Assembly (NCBI RefSeq): GCF_900162685.1
Contig: NZ_LT727828.1
Location: 1,877,889-1,941,888, forward strand
Length of the DNA stretch: 64,000 bases
Reading direction: 5' to 3'
Source: Terribacillus halophilus
GTDB lineage: Bacteria > Bacillota > Bacilli > Bacillales > Amphibacillaceae
Of this stretch, positions 34,637 to 44,084 are shown piece by piece (the stretch's first letter is position 1; each line of letters opens with the position of its first letter). The notes below the pieces were generated by a model. It saw only the letters and a list, made by a program, of their open reading frames with translations. It was not told the origin of the DNA and did no database searches. Position numbers and translations under genes: made by a program.

Positions 34637-35797
34637 TTACTTAAGCCTACCTTCCTTCACTAAATCCCCTGTATTCACAATCTTTATTTCCACATCGTAC
34701 TGCACGTCAGCATTGGCAAAATAAGTGTCCCAATCCTTCTTCATTTTCTGATAGTCTCTTGGGTAGGCAATCCGAAAGCTATCATAAAACTGCACTACAT
34801 CCGTTTTAAAATCTTGCTGCAGCTTTTCCATCGTACCTTCCATTATCTTAACAACCTCATCTCCAGCCAATCTCTCCAATTTAGCTATATAATTTTCAGA
34901 TAAATTGTTACTTGTTAGTGACCAATCTTCCGTAATCCAACCTTGTGCTGTTATTTGCACATCAAAAGACAATTTTCCATTCTGGTAATGAGGTTTTGGC
35001 TTTGCTTTATAATGCTGGATTTCATAGATAATCGTATTTCCTTTTTCGTCCTTGTAGTTAAGCAAACCGCCTTCTCCATTTCCTGACAACCAATTAATAC
35101 CCTCTACCTCATTATCTGTTAAGAAACCAGCAAGCTTGTTATCTTTTGCGCGAATAACACCTGCACCATCAAGTCTAACTGTATTCTTCCCTTTCGTTAC
35201 ACTTGGCAAAATAACGCTTGTACCCGCTATCAGATTAGCCGTGACTTCCCCGAGACGCTTTTGCGGAAGAATCTTCATTGTGGACGATTCATTCTCGAAA
35301 AAATTATTAATATATCTGCTTGTTATTTCCCCCTCTATATTGACGTCTAACACATCACCCGCTGTCTGTTTTGTTAGTAAAACAGCTGGGCTAGAACGTG
35401 TAACATTATCACGAAGCATTTGATCTAGCAAAATGAATAGATCGTAATCGCTAGCTGTATCTTCATTAATCACAATTGTTTCCAGATGATCAGTAAATAC
35501 TGGGTATGGCAGCTGCAGTGCTAAACTGCGCAGGATATCTTGCATACTATTTCCTTTAAGTGTAATATTTTGAAACAGTTTTCCTTGCTGCGCTGTTGCA
35601 GCTTGACCACCTTGTTTCTTTGTCGATGCAACTTGCGTGGTTAGCTGGATCGGTGCCTGCTCATCATCGCCAGGATCTATCCCAAATCCAATAGCGAAAC
35701 CTATATTCTCAATATCAGAGCTATCCCAGCAGCCAGACAAGCACAAAAGCACTACCATGCACAGACTGAATTTACGCACTACTCCTTTGCTCATCAT
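34637..35797 (-). CDS. Spore germination lipoprotein, Ger(x)C family
   Basis: C subunit of a GerA-type nutrient germinant receptor, a lipoprotein on the outer face of the spore inner membrane. The signal sequence ends in LLCLSGCWDSSDIE, a lipobox with the family's CWD start of the mature protein. Length 386 aa is normal. Domain hallmarks include EIENIGFAIGFGIDP-like N-terminus, GKLFQNITLKG, FDVQITAQGWITE, and VKIMEGTMEKLQQDFKTDVVQF near the C-terminus. The start lies 26 bases inside the B-subunit gene; the first or second ATG of ATGATG is possible. Which germinants it senses cannot be read from the sequence. Confidence 0.92.
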   Translation of the reverse strand: MMSKGVVRKFSLCMVVLLCLSGCWDSSDIENIGFAIGFGIDPGDDEQAPIQLTTQVASTKKQGGQAATAQQGKLFQNITLKGNSMQDILRSLALQLPYPVFTDHLETIVINEDTASDYDLFILLDQMLRDNVTRSSPAVLLTKQTAGDVLDVNIEGEITSRYINNFFENESSTMKILPQKRLGEVTANLIAGTSVILPSVTKGKNTVRLDGAGVIRAKDNKLAGFLTDNEVEGINWLSGNGEGGLLNYKDEKGNTIIYEIQHYKAKPKPHYQNGKLSFDVQITAQGWITEDWSLTSNNLSENYIAKLERLAGDEVVKIMEGTMEKLQQDFKTDVVQFYDSFRIAYPRDYQKMKKDWDTYFANADVQYDVEIKIVNTGDLVKEGRLK

Positions 35798-36884
35798 CCA
35801 GCTTCAGCCCCCTCATCCACGCAATTAAAAGCAGCAGCGCAGGCACTAAGAATGAAAATGCAAAGCTCGTCCAGCCAATAAGTGTTCCCATCTTCTCTAA
35901 TTGATTTAGGTCACTTGGAATCAAACAGATAAAGTAAACTGCCGCTAAAAGCATGTAGCTCGCTTTTTTATAAGACAGACGTGTTAGTGTTGCCACTCCT
36001 TTTGCCGCAACATAGTGGCAAACGACGTAGGTAAGAAACATCTGGATTAACCATACTACTAAAAATAACGATTCAAACCGTTCAAACAAAACACCTCTGT
36101 ATTCGTATTCTTGGATAAGCGCAAAAGTAGGCCATTTCTGATGCTTCATTCTTTCTACCGATAATCCTCCTGTAATGACGACAACCGCAAGTATATAAAT
36201 AGATACCGGAATCGCCAGACCAATTAATGCGACCTTCTTCGCCTCTTTCGGTTTCTGCATCATTGCAATAAAAACAAGCAGGAATTCGGTACCGCTGAAT
36301 GTTAGGAAAGTAGGGGTCAGACCTTTGAGTACTGGCGTAATTCCTAGTCCGAGAACAGGCCGCAGGTTATCTAACTCAAACACTTCCAGTCCAAGCAAGA
36401 TAACGATTACAAAAATACAGATCGTAAGCGGGGTCAACATTTCAATTAAGCGGGCTATAGGATTAATACCGCTTGTTAAAAGATAAATCGCCACCCAATA
36501 CATGCTAATCACAATGACAGTAATCGGTGTTTCTTCCAACAGATAAAACTGTGTTAGCTCGCCCATAGAACGGATCTCAAAAGAGCCAATCATAAGTGCG
36601 TATCCGATAAAGCCAACACTAAGCAGCGTTCCTATCCATTTACCGACAATTAATTTATTGAATTGAAAAAAGGTAAGCTGCTTAAAACGCAGACACAAAG
36701 ACACGATAATCAAGCACGTTATATAACTAAATATCCCGCCTATTAGTGTGCTTATCCATAGATCCGGTGTACCAACTTTCAATGCCAAGTTTCTGGGTAG
36801 CGTAAAGATACCTACTGCAATTAAAGCAGATGATAGCAGTGCAATCATCTGCGTCGTCGTAATCTGGTTTGTCCCTAACTTCAT
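35772..36884 (-). CDS. Spore germination permease-like protein, GerB family
   Basis: B subunit of the germinant receptor, an APC-superfamily ten-helix membrane protein that binds the amino-acid or sugar germinant. The 370 residues start TNQITTTQMIALLSSALIAVGIFTLPRNLA, the GerAB opening. They continue with multiple hydrophobic helices and the conserved FTFLTFSGTEFLLVFIAMMQKPKEAKK-type loop in the middle. Twelve bases separate it from the A-subunit gene, and it overlaps the C-subunit gene by 26 bases. The order A-B-C is the usual one. Confidence 0.93.
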   Translation of the reverse strand: MKLGTNQITTTQMIALLSSALIAVGIFTLPRNLALKVGTPDLWISTLIGGIFSYITCLIIVSLCLRFKQLTFFQFNKLIVGKWIGTLLSVGFIGYALMIGSFEIRSMGELTQFYLLEETPITVIVISMYWVAIYLLTSGINPIARLIEMLTPLTICIFVIVILLGLEVFELDNLRPVLGLGITPVLKGLTPTFLTFSGTEFLLVFIAMMQKPKEAKKVALIGLAIPVSIYILAVVVITGGLSVERMKHQKWPTFALIQEYEYRGVLFERFESLFLVVWLIQMFLTYVVCHYVAAKGVATLTRLSYKKASYMLLAAVYFICLIPSDLNQLEKMGTLIGWTSFAFSFLVPALLLLIAWMRGLKLDDEQRSSA

Positions 36885-36896
36885 CTTGCACAGCTC

Positions 36897-38537
36897 CTAC
36901 TTTTTCTTCCTTCTGACTTGATCCTTTGGATAATATTCAGCCGGCCGTTTTCGCATTGTAAACAAGGGCAAACGGAGGAAGAAGTCTTTCCAATCTTCTT
37001 TACTGTATAACGTTCCCGGTGTCACATAAGGCAGCCCGAAGCTCTTCAGCTTGACCGCATGAATACATAAAGCTAAGAAAAACAAACTGATGCCGTATAA
37101 ACCTAACAAAGCAGCAGAAAACATTGACAGAAAACGAAGCGATCGCAAGGCGATACCGGCATTGTATTGCGGAGAAACAAAAGAAGAGATAGCCGTAGCT
37201 GATACGACAATAACCATGATAGGACTGACTAATCCTGCCTGAACCGCAGCTTCTCCAATAATCAACGCTCCTACCAAACCAACAGTTTGCCCTACTGGCT
37301 TTGGCAGCCGCACCCCCGCTTCCCTTAATAATTCGATTGATACCTCCATCAACAATGCTTCGATAATGGTGGGAAAAGGTACACCGACTCTTGTTCCTGC
37401 TATCGCAAGTGCTAAGTCAGTCGGTATCAAACCTTGGTGAAACGAAACAAACGCAATATAAAAAGATGGCAGAAAAACACTTAAAAGAGCTGCTATGTAC
37501 CGCAGCACTCGAATTAGCGACATCGGAATCCAGCGTTCATAGTAATCTTCTGGAGACTGCAGCATCACCGAAAATGTTGCCGGTGCAATCAATACATAAG
37601 GCGTCCCATCCAGCATGATCGCAACTCTGCCTTCAAGAATGGCCGCCATCACACGATCCGGTCGTTCTGTTGATTGCACTTGTGGAAAGATAGATAAATA
37701 ATCATCCTCGATGAGCTGTTCAATATAGCCGGATTCCGCAGCGTGATCAATATCCAAATCTTCAATGCGTCTTTTTACTTCTGTGAGTAATTCATCATTG
37801 GCAATATCTCTTATATAAGCAATAGTGAGCTGCTTTTTCGTTCGCTCACCCACTTCGAAATCAGTGAAAGTCAGGTTGGGATCTGTCGTCATTCTTCGCA
37901 AAATAGCCGTATTGTCACGCAAATTTTCAATAAATCCCATTCTAGGACCTCTTACGAGTGGTTCTGATATTGGATCTTCTACACTTCTGGATATCCATTT
38001 CTTCACACTTAAAATGAGGACCTCGTCCAATCCATCTACTAGCAGCAGCACAGATCCCGACAGCAGCTGTCGAGCAACTTTGTCTATCTCTTTCGTAACT
38101 TTTATATCACTAACCTCAATTGTGTGGTTCAGCAAATAATCCTTGATACTTTGACTTCTGAATAGATTAAGTCTGGACTTCGCTTGCTTCCCATGCAGTA
38201 ACGGATGCAGAACGGCTTGCTGCAGCTGCTGCGCATCGACTAGCCCATCAATATGAACAATGCTGCAGCTGCGATTATCATTGCCTAATTTAAATTGACG
38301 AAAGATAATGTCTGAACTGTCTCCGACAATTGCTTTAATACTTTTCACATTGGATGTTAACTTTTCTGTTAAAACAATATTTGACGGAATGAAATGCTGT
38401 TTTGGACGCACATTTGTTTTTCTGCGAAGCTCTTTTAGCTTCTTAAAAAGTAAAGCACTCAAAACTGGTACTAGTACAACAACAATTGTTCCAAGCCAAA
38501 CATCTGTCCGTGCTAGAAATTCGATTATTCTCCCCAT
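36897..38537 (-). CDS. Spore germination protein, GerA family
   Basis: A subunit of the germinant receptor. The 546 residues have one N-terminal hydrophobic helix, a soluble domain (DIIFRQFKLGNDNRSCSIVHIDGLVD; SVLLLVDGLDEVL; VRGPRMGFIENLRDNTAILRR), then five to six helices and a basic C-terminus (YYPKDQVRRKKK). AAGGAGTGCGGATA fixes the ATG at 38537; a GTG three codons earlier is too close to it. The operon is inserted between hflX and spoVK, which are adjacent in B. subtilis. A sigma-G-like promoter lies upstream, as expected for forespore expression. Confidence 0.94.
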   Translation of the reverse strand: MGRIIEFLARTDVWLGTIVVVLVPVLSALLFKKLKELRRKTNVRPKQHFIPSNIVLTEKLTSNVKSIKAIVGDSSDIIFRQFKLGNDNRSCSIVHIDGLVDAQQLQQAVLHPLLHGKQAKSRLNLFRSQSIKDYLLNHTIEVSDIKVTKEIDKVARQLLSGSVLLLVDGLDEVLILSVKKWISRSVEDPISEPLVRGPRMGFIENLRDNTAILRRMTTDPNLTFTDFEVGERTKKQLTIAYIRDIANDELLTEVKRRIEDLDIDHAAESGYIEQLIEDDYLSIFPQVQSTERPDRVMAAILEGRVAIMLDGTPYVLIAPATFSVMLQSPEDYYERWIPMSLIRVLRYIAALLSVFLPSFYIAFVSFHQGLIPTDLALAIAGTRVGVPFPTIIEALLMEVSIELLREAGVRLPKPVGQTVGLVGALIIGEAAVQAGLVSPIMVIVVSATAISSFVSPQYNAGIALRSLRFLSMFSAALLGLYGISLFFLALCIHAVKLKSFGLPYVTPGTLYSKEDWKDFFLRLPLFTMRKRPAEYYPKDQVRRKKK

Positions 38538-38557
38538 TATCCGCACTCCTTGCTACG

Positions 38558-38587
38558 TATCGTGCCCTATCACTTTCTGTCTATTCA
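38558..38587 (-). promoter_or_regulatory. candidate sigma-G promoter of the ger operon
   Basis: On the minus strand TGAATA (38587-38582), 17-base spacer, CACGATA (38564-38558). The -35 equals the sigma-G consensus TGAATA; the -10 agrees with CATNNTA at five of seven positions. Confidence 0.5.
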
Positions 38588-38604
38588 AGAGAAATTTCTC
38601 TAAA

Positions 38605-38641
38605 TAAAAAAGCTCTAGCTGTGGTCAGCTAAAGCTTTTAC
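38605..38641 (-). terminator. terminator of spoVK
   Basis: A stem of AAAGCTTTAGCTG with CAGCTAGAGCTTT on the minus strand (one mismatch), followed by TTTTATTTAG. Confidence 0.65.
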
Positions 38642-38650
38642 TAATGCTTA

Positions 38651-39571
38651 CTATTCTTCTGCATTCAAATCAGCAACAGTCACTTTCATAAGTTCCTCGG
38701 TCGATAGATGGTGATCATGGCGCACGAGGCGTACTGCCTGCATACGAATCGCTTTCTCAAGTACATTACGAACAAATCGGGCATTAGAGAAGTCAGCTGT
38801 TCGCTTTGATTTTTGCTGCACAATAACTTCTTTCAACTTCCATTCTGCTTCTTTGGTAAGCTGATATTCTTTCTCTGCAAGCATTCCCTTGGCAATATCC
38901 ATCAGCTGTTCTGACTTGTAGTCGGGAAATTGGAGCTGAATTGGAAAGCGGGAGCGAAGGCCTGGATTTAAACTCATGAAATTCGCCATTTCTCTTGGGT
39001 AGCCAGCAAGGATAAGGATAAATCTGTTGGAAGCATCTTCCATATGTTTTACTAATGTATCAATCGCTTCCTTCCCAAAATCCTTTTCCCCACCTCGGGC
39101 TAGCGAATAAGCTTCGTCTATGAACAAGATACCGCCCATGGCCCGCTGCACGAGTGCCCTTGTTTTTTGGGCTGTATGGCCAATATATTCTCCGACCAGA
39201 TCGGCTCGTTCTGCTTCAATGAAATGTCCTTTATCAAGTACATTCATTTCGTGGAAAACAGCTGCGAGCTTGCGGGCGACTGTTGTCTTTCCGGTACCTG
39301 GATTGCCTTCGAATAACATATGCAGCACTTGTTTTTCCTGTTTTAATCCCGCCGCTTCACGCTTTTGGTTAATATGGACATTCGCATAAATTTCTTTGAT
39401 GGTTTTTTTGAGCTTTTCCAATCCGATGAATGCCGCGAATTCCTGATCGATATGACGGAATGGATCGATATCGCGCTTGATGGTTGCATGCTGCAGCTGC
39501 TCCATCTCTTGTTGTCGGTTCTTCAGGACGATATTGATTTTACCCTTCGTATTCGTAACTTGAGCTTCCAC
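38651..39571 (-). CDS. spoVK: Stage V sporulation AAA+ protein SpoVK
   Basis: AAA+ ATPase required for spore maturation in B. subtilis; the client is unknown. The 306-residue protein has Walker A GNPGTGKTTVARKL, Walker B GGILFIDEAYSLARGG, sensor 1 ILAGYPREM and an arginine finger in NPGLRSRFP, plus the C-terminal helical lid. The start is taken as GTG at 39571 because GAGGGGTGAT lies four bases upstream; a GTG five codons earlier abuts it. The position next to hfq and miaA identifies it as SpoVK rather than one of the other CbxX-like proteins, such as the tandem one near 9 kb. Confidence 0.9.
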   Translation of the reverse strand: MEAQVTNTKGKINIVLKNRQQEMEQLQHATIKRDIDPFRHIDQEFAAFIGLEKLKKTIKEIYANVHINQKREAAGLKQEKQVLHMLFEGNPGTGKTTVARKLAAVFHEMNVLDKGHFIEAERADLVGEYIGHTAQKTRALVQRAMGGILFIDEAYSLARGGEKDFGKEAIDTLVKHMEDASNRFILILAGYPREMANFMSLNPGLRSRFPIQLQFPDYKSEQLMDIAKGMLAEKEYQLTKEAEWKLKEVIVQQKSKRTADFSNARFVRNVLEKAIRMQAVRLVRHDHHLSTEELMKVTVADLNAEE

Positions 39572-39683
39572 ATGATCACCCCTCACTGCAGTAGTTTACG
39601 CTCAAGACAGGCATGCCGTGACAAATGCCCAATGGTCTTTATCTACTGTATTCAGCAAGAAGGCGCTTTACCACCACAAAACA

Positions 39684-39716
39684 AAACGGGCGCCAGTGGC
39701 ACCCGCTCTTTTTTAG
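39684..39716. terminator. terminator of hfq
   Basis: CGGGCGCC-AGT-GGCACCCG forms an 8-bp stem with one G-U pair; TTTTGTTTTG follows on the minus strand and CTCTTTTTTAG on the plus strand. Confidence 0.7.
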
Positions 39717-39946
39717 CTTTGTTCTTTATAATCCAGCGATACATTCTTCACTGGCGAGAATGTAGAGATCGCATGTTTGAAGATTAATTGCTGTCTTCCT
39801 TCCGTTTCAAACAGTACTGTGAAATTATCAAAAGCTTTCACCGTTCCGCGGATTTGGAAGCCATTTGTAAGAAAGATAGTAACTTGCATACGCTCTTTGC
39901 GCAGCTGGTTCAAATATTGATCTTGAATATTTACAGATTGTGACAT
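39713..39946 (-). CDS. hfq: RNA chaperone Hfq
   Basis: Hexameric Sm-like RNA-binding protein. The 77 residues contain both Sm motifs: [40 protein letters not shown] (about 8-47) and [14 protein letters not shown] with the KHA variant of the YKHAI motif. It lies 35 bases downstream of miaA and probably shares its transcript, as in many bacteria. Length is typical of Gram-positive Hfq. Confidence 0.96.
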   Translation of the reverse strand: MSQSVNIQDQYLNQLRKERMQVTIFLTNGFQIRGTVKAFDNFTVLFETEGRQQLIFKHAISTFSPVKNVSLDYKEQS

Positions 39947-39981
39947 CTATTCCCCTCCTAATTTCTATACGGTTCCTATTT

Positions 39982-40917
39982 CTACCTTTCTGTCAGCATT
40001 CCTGCAAGTTCCTCTAAAATAATTGTAAACTTTTCTGTTTTTTCCGCTGGTGTGATAGTATACCAGTTGACTTCCATTTTATTGCGGAACCATGTATATT
40101 GCCGTTTGGCATAGCGACGGCTGTTTTGCTTCAGCTGAGACACCGTATCTTCCCAGTCCATTTTCCCTTCCAAATAAGGGATAAACTCCTTATAGCCGAT
40201 TGCACGCATGGATTGTGTATCCCGCAGACCAGCTTCGAAAAATGCGCGTACTTCTTCTAGCAATCCATCTGCCAGCATGCGGTCAACCCGAAGATTGATT
40301 TGTTCATATAAAAGTTCGCGCTCCATCTCCAAACCAATGATTGTCGCATCATAACGGGAATCTAGTGCGGTTTCCTCATGATCACTCATTCTTTTCCCTG
40401 TGCGATGGTAAATCTCCAGCGCACGAATGACACGACGCACATTGTTCGGATGGATGCGTTCTGCCTGGATGGGATCTATCCTCTGCAGCTGCTCATGCAA
40501 ATGCTTTGGACCATGGGTCTGCGCTTCTTTCTCCAGCTGCTGCTGGTAGCTGTCATCCCGTTTTGCTTCAGAAAAGTCGTAGCTGTAAAGTGCAGCTTGT
40601 ATGTATAGTCCAGTTCCTCCAGCAATGACCGGAATTTTTCCTCGGCCGTGTATTTCTGCAATACAAGCCTGTACATCTTTTTGGAAGTCGGCAGCTGAGT
40701 AATTCTCTTCCGGATCACGGATATCAATTAAATGATGCGGAATTCCTTGTTGCTCTTCATCGGTGACCTTCGCTGTGCCAATGTCCATGCCTTTATATAT
40801 CTGCATGGAGTCACCGCTGATTACCTCGCCATTAAATTTCTTGGCGATTTCAACACTCAGTTGTGTCTTGCCGACGCCCGTAGGTCCGACAACCACGATT
40901 ACTTTTTGCTTTTTCAT
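39982..40917 (-). CDS. miaA: tRNA dimethylallyltransferase MiaA
   Basis: Transfers a dimethylallyl group to N6 of A37 in tRNAs reading UNN codons. The 311-residue protein has the P-loop GPTGVGKTQLSVEIA, the substrate segment EVISGDSMQIYKGMDIGTAK, DIRDPEENYSAADFQ, GGTGLYIQA and the RRYAKRQYTWFRNK motif near the C-terminus. The start at 40917 has AAGAAGGAGACTAAC upstream. miaA-hfq is a conserved pair. Confidence 0.96.
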   Translation of the reverse strand: MKKQKVIVVVGPTGVGKTQLSVEIAKKFNGEVISGDSMQIYKGMDIGTAKVTDEEQQGIPHHLIDIRDPEENYSAADFQKDVQACIAEIHGRGKIPVIAGGTGLYIQAALYSYDFSEAKRDDSYQQQLEKEAQTHGPKHLHEQLQRIDPIQAERIHPNNVRRVIRALEIYHRTGKRMSDHEETALDSRYDATIIGLEMERELLYEQINLRVDRMLADGLLEEVRAFFEAGLRDTQSMRAIGYKEFIPYLEGKMDWEDTVSQLKQNSRRYAKRQYTWFRNKMEVNWYTITPAEKTEKFTIILEELAGMLTER

Positions 40918-40978
40918 GTTAGTCTCCTTCTTGCCATCATGCCATTAGTTTAGCATAACGAGACAGAGAAAGATAAAC

Positions 40979-41005
40979 GAAAAGCCGTGCATGCAGCACA
41001 GCTTA
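40979..41005 (-). terminator. terminator of the Dps-like gene
   Basis: AAGCTGTGC and GCACGGCTT pair (one G-U) on the minus strand, followed by TTCGTTTATC; the left arm includes the stop codon. Confidence 0.6.
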
Positions 41006-41461
41006 TCGATTGGCATCAATAAGATATTTCGTCAAGCGGATGGCTTCATATTCCAGCTTGCCAAGAATATCAATAAGCATTCCAGCTGTCGCTTCATCTT
41101 CCTGCCTTCTAGCAAGCGGTATGCCGGTAATCTTGATCTCCTGCGCCAGCTGACTGTAGTCATGACGCAGTGTCTTTACTACCTCATAATCTTCATCATC
41201 CGCTTCTGCTTCCTGGATGGTTGCTTCCTGCAGAAATTTGCTCATTACGGCAATTGGTCTGCCGCCAATGGCAAGTATTCTCATTCCTAAACACTTCTTT
41301 ATGTCATCCAGCTGCTTGTGCAAGTCCTCTGTGTATTGCTCAATTACGTAGCCGTATGGACCTTTCGCATACCAATGATAACGTTGAAGTTTCACATGCA
41401 GTACGCTTGTATTGGCAATTTGCTGGTTTAAAAAGTCGATAAGATGCTGATTTTTTTGCAT
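41003..41461 (-). CDS. Dps/ferritin-like protein with altered ferroxidase residues
   Basis: A 152-residue four-helix-bundle protein of the Dps family, which normally stores iron and protects DNA. The overall pattern is clear (LHVKLQRYHWYAKGPYGYVIEQY, RILAIGGRPIAVMSKFLQEATI, and C-terminal LGKLEYEAIRLTKYLID), and spacing between HW and RILAIGG is as in normal Dps. Of the usual ferroxidase ligands, His29 and Glu45 are present. The second His is Glu41, the Asp of the DxxAER motif is Lys56 and the Glu is Met60. Iron oxidation at the canonical site therefore looks unlikely. It stands alone between miaA and the M23 gene. Confidence 0.8.
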   Translation of the reverse strand: MQKNQHLIDFLNQQIANTSVLHVKLQRYHWYAKGPYGYVIEQYTEDLHKQLDDIKKCLGMRILAIGGRPIAVMSKFLQEATIQEAEADDEDYEVVKTLRHDYSQLAQEIKITGIPLARRQEDEATAGMLIDILGKLEYEAIRLTKYLIDANR

Positions 41462-41497
41462 AACTAACGCCCCCTCTGGCTGTCAGCATGCCCTAAT

Positions 41498-42121
41498 TCA
41501 GAACAATCTATTCCATGTTTCCGGACCGACGATGCCATCCACACCAAGTCCATTATTACGCTGAAAGTTAAGGACTGCCTGGCGTGTGTTCGGACCGAAA
41601 ATGCCATCGACTGTCACTCCGACGGCCTGCTGGATTTTCCTTACACTTTCTCCGCGCGAACCAGTTCGAATATAGCTTCCTGGATAAGCCGCACTAGCGG
41701 AATTCTGAGGGGAGCTGGCACTTGTTCCAATATAGTCGAGCGGATTAACCGCATTTGTTTTGTTTGCATTCCATCTGCCTCGATGCAGCTCAAAATGCAA
41801 ATGCTGGCCAGTCGAATCACCTGTGTTTCCCATATAGCCGATAAATTGCCCTTGTCGGACTGTATCGCCTACTCCAACCTGCCTGGATCCGGAGCGCAAA
41901 TGAGCGTATACCGTTTCATAAGTCTGTCCCCCTAGCTGGTGCACAATGAAAATAACTTCTCCATAAGAGGAAGATACATACGATCGGGTGACAGTTCCTG
42001 CAGCTGCTGTCACTACACGCACTGTTCCTGATTGTGCCCAGTCAACGCCATTATGAGAAGAACTTGCACCCCGGAACCCATTTGTCAATCTGCCTGCTGA
42101 CGGTTTGATAAATAAAGCCAT
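41498..42121 (-). CDS. Leaderless M23 peptidase with peptidoglycan-binding domain
   Basis: A 207-residue LytM/M23 metallopeptidase that should cut peptide crosslinks in peptidoglycan. Zinc ligands: His23 and Asp27 (SHNGVDW) and His109 within QHLHFELH (106-113), with the catalytic His74 in YAHL. A Ser/Ala-rich linker leads to a C-terminal PG_binding_1 repeat (IQQAVGVTVDGIFGPNTRQAVLNFQRNNGLGVDGIVGPETWNRLF). It has no signal peptide and begins MALFIKPSAGRLTNGF. The C-terminal repeat is very similar in style to that of the leaderless hydrolase near 28 kb. AGGAAGGAGTATGTGCT precedes the ATG. No phage genes are nearby. Confidence 0.85.
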   Translation of the reverse strand: MALFIKPSAGRLTNGFRGASSSHNGVDWAQSGTVRVVTAAAGTVTRSYVSSSYGEVIFIVHQLGGQTYETVYAHLRSGSRQVGVGDTVRQGQFIGYMGNTGDSTGQHLHFELHRGRWNANKTNAVNPLDYIGTSASSPQNSASAAYPGSYIRTGSRGESVRKIQQAVGVTVDGIFGPNTRQAVLNFQRNNGLGVDGIVGPETWNRLF

Positions 42122-42210
42122 AGCACATACTCCTTCCTGTCATTTTTTGAGTTACAGGATAGTGTAAGCGTAAACCATAGCAGGCGAAACGGTTGATACC
42201 TAGACAAGCA

Positions 42211-42237
42211 AAAAAGGCGCAGTTGCCCTGCGCCTAT
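42211..42237 (-). terminator. terminator of mutSL
   Basis: AGGCGCA-loop-TGCGCCT stem (42215-42221 with 42229-42235) followed by TTTTTGCTTG on the minus strand; the stem includes the final mutL codons. Confidence 0.8.
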
Positions 42238-44072
42238 TGCACTCGTTTGAATAACTTCTCCAGTTCATAAGAAGTAAAACGGATAATAATCGGTCGGCCA
42301 TGCGGGCAGGTAAACGGATCCTGTGACGTACGGAGCTCTTCTAGCAAATGAAACATATCATCATAATTAAGATGATGATTCGCTTTGATAGATCGCTTGC
42401 AGGACATCATGATGGCAGCTTCTTCTCGCAATTTATGAATATCGATTTTATTTTCCTGCATTACTTGCTCGACAATTTCACGGATAACTTCTTCTTCGAA
42501 ACCTTTCGGAAACCATTGCGGATGGGAGCGCACAATATACGTACTGCCGCCGAAGGACTCAAAGAACAGTCCAACAGCTTCTAATTCTGTTTGATATTGT
42601 TCTACGATTAGTGCTTCTTGTTTGGTGAAATCAAACGTAAGCGGAATAAGCAGTTCCTGGAGCTCTTTTTCCACATCACCAATTTTATCTCTAAAGTATT
42701 CATATTTAATCCGCTCCTGCGCGGCATGCTGATCGACTAGAAACAATCCTTCTTCATTTTCTGCCAAAATATACGTGCCGTGATGCTGTCCAATCGGATA
42801 CATTACTGGTACCTCATATGCTGGCTCTTGTTCCGGCTCAATCGTTTCTTCGATTATTGTGTCTTCAGCAACTGTTTCTGGGCTGTACGCTGGTTCAGCA
42901 GGGAAAACGTCTTGTTGCTGTGCCAGCTGTGCCTCGATAATGGGCGGCGCTGTCTCTTTCACTTCGTCAAAGAACCACTTTTCAGGTTGCGATTCTCTAG
43001 CCGGTTTTGTTTCAAAGAATGTGAAGCTTTGCTGTTCACTTTTCTCCTGCACTTTTTTCGGTTTTGGTGCCGCCGCTTCCGGGATAAGACGCTGCTGCCG
43101 CAATGCTTTACTAACAAGCTGCTCCACAGCATCAAATAATTCCTTCTCCTTGCTGAAACGCACCTCAAGTTTAGCGGGATGCACATTGACATCGACAAGA
43201 ATTGGATCCATCTTAATAGAAATCACCGCAAGCGGGAATCTGCCGATTGGCAGCAGCGTATGATACGCCTGCATCACAGCTTTAGCCAAAATAGGATTAC
43301 GGATGTATCTGCCGTTTACAATAAATGATACATACTGCCGAGACGCCCGGTTGATTTCTGGTTTTGCAGCTAAAACCTCTAGCTGGTAATCCAATGTTTC
43401 ATGCGAAGCGTTGACCATTTTCTTTGCCACTGAGTTGCCATAAATCTGCGCTACAATCTGCAGCATATCACCGCGACCTGTTGATTGGAACAGCGGCTTG
43501 TCATTATGCGTCAATTCAAAGCGGATCTCTGGATGAGCTAACGCCATCCGATTAATCACTTCTGATACATGGCCAAGCTCGGTATGAATGGTTTTCATAT
43601 ATTTTAAGCGGGCAGGTGTGTTAAAGAACAAGTGACGAACGGTAATTTCCGTTCCTTTACGCGCATCGCATTTGCCTCGTTCTTTTATGACGCCGCCTTC
43701 TAAAGCCAACTTCACGCCCGCATCTTCCCCAGTACTCGTTTTAATCTCCAGCTGACTTACTGCAGCGATACTGGCGAGAGCCTCACCGCGAAATCCGAGT
43801 GTACGAACGTGAAATAAATCATTTTCATTACGAATTTTACTCGTTGCATGGCGGAAGAAAGCTCGTTCCACGTCATCTGCTTCCATGCCTGCACCATTAT
43901 CTACAATACAAATCTCCGTTAGTCCAGCTTCTTTAATAGCTACCTTGATGACCGTACTTCCTGCATCGATACTGTTTTCTACCAGTTCCTTGACGACAGA
44001 AGCCGGTCGTTCAACTACTTCCCCAGCTGCAATTTTATTTGCTAAAACATCCGGCATCAATTGAATCGCCAT
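42234..44072 (-). CDS. mutL: DNA mismatch repair protein MutL
   Basis: ATPase that couples MutS mismatch recognition to strand removal. The 612 residues contain the GHKL ATPase domain ([47 protein letters not shown]). After an acidic linker comes the C-terminal endonuclease-type domain: [12 protein letters not shown] resembles the DQHAxxExxxYE metal motif, and [12 protein letters not shown] and CPHGRPI are also present. The Gram-positive MutL nicking function is therefore expected. It follows mutS after 12 bases. Confidence 0.96.
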   Translation of the reverse strand: MAIQLMPDVLANKIAAGEVVERPASVVKELVENSIDAGSTVIKVAIKEAGLTEICIVDNGAGMEADDVERAFFRHATSKIRNENDLFHVRTLGFRGEALASIAAVSQLEIKTSTGEDAGVKLALEGGVIKERGKCDARKGTEITVRHLFFNTPARLKYMKTIHTELGHVSEVINRMALAHPEIRFELTHNDKPLFQSTGRGDMLQIVAQIYGNSVAKKMVNASHETLDYQLEVLAAKPEINRASRQYVSFIVNGRYIRNPILAKAVMQAYHTLLPIGRFPLAVISIKMDPILVDVNVHPAKLEVRFSKEKELFDAVEQLVSKALRQQRLIPEAAAPKPKKVQEKSEQQSFTFFETKPARESQPEKWFFDEVKETAPPIIEAQLAQQQDVFPAEPAYSPETVAEDTIIEETIEPEQEPAYEVPVMYPIGQHHGTYILAENEEGLFLVDQHAAQERIKYEYFRDKIGDVEKELQELLIPLTFDFTKQEALIVEQYQTELEAVGLFFESFGGSTYIVRSHPQWFPKGFEEEVIREIVEQVMQENKIDIHKLREEAAIMMSCKRSIKANHHLNYDDMFHLLEELRTSQDPFTCPHGRPIIIRFTSYELEKLFKRVQ

Positions 44073-44084
44073 AATGGAACCTCC

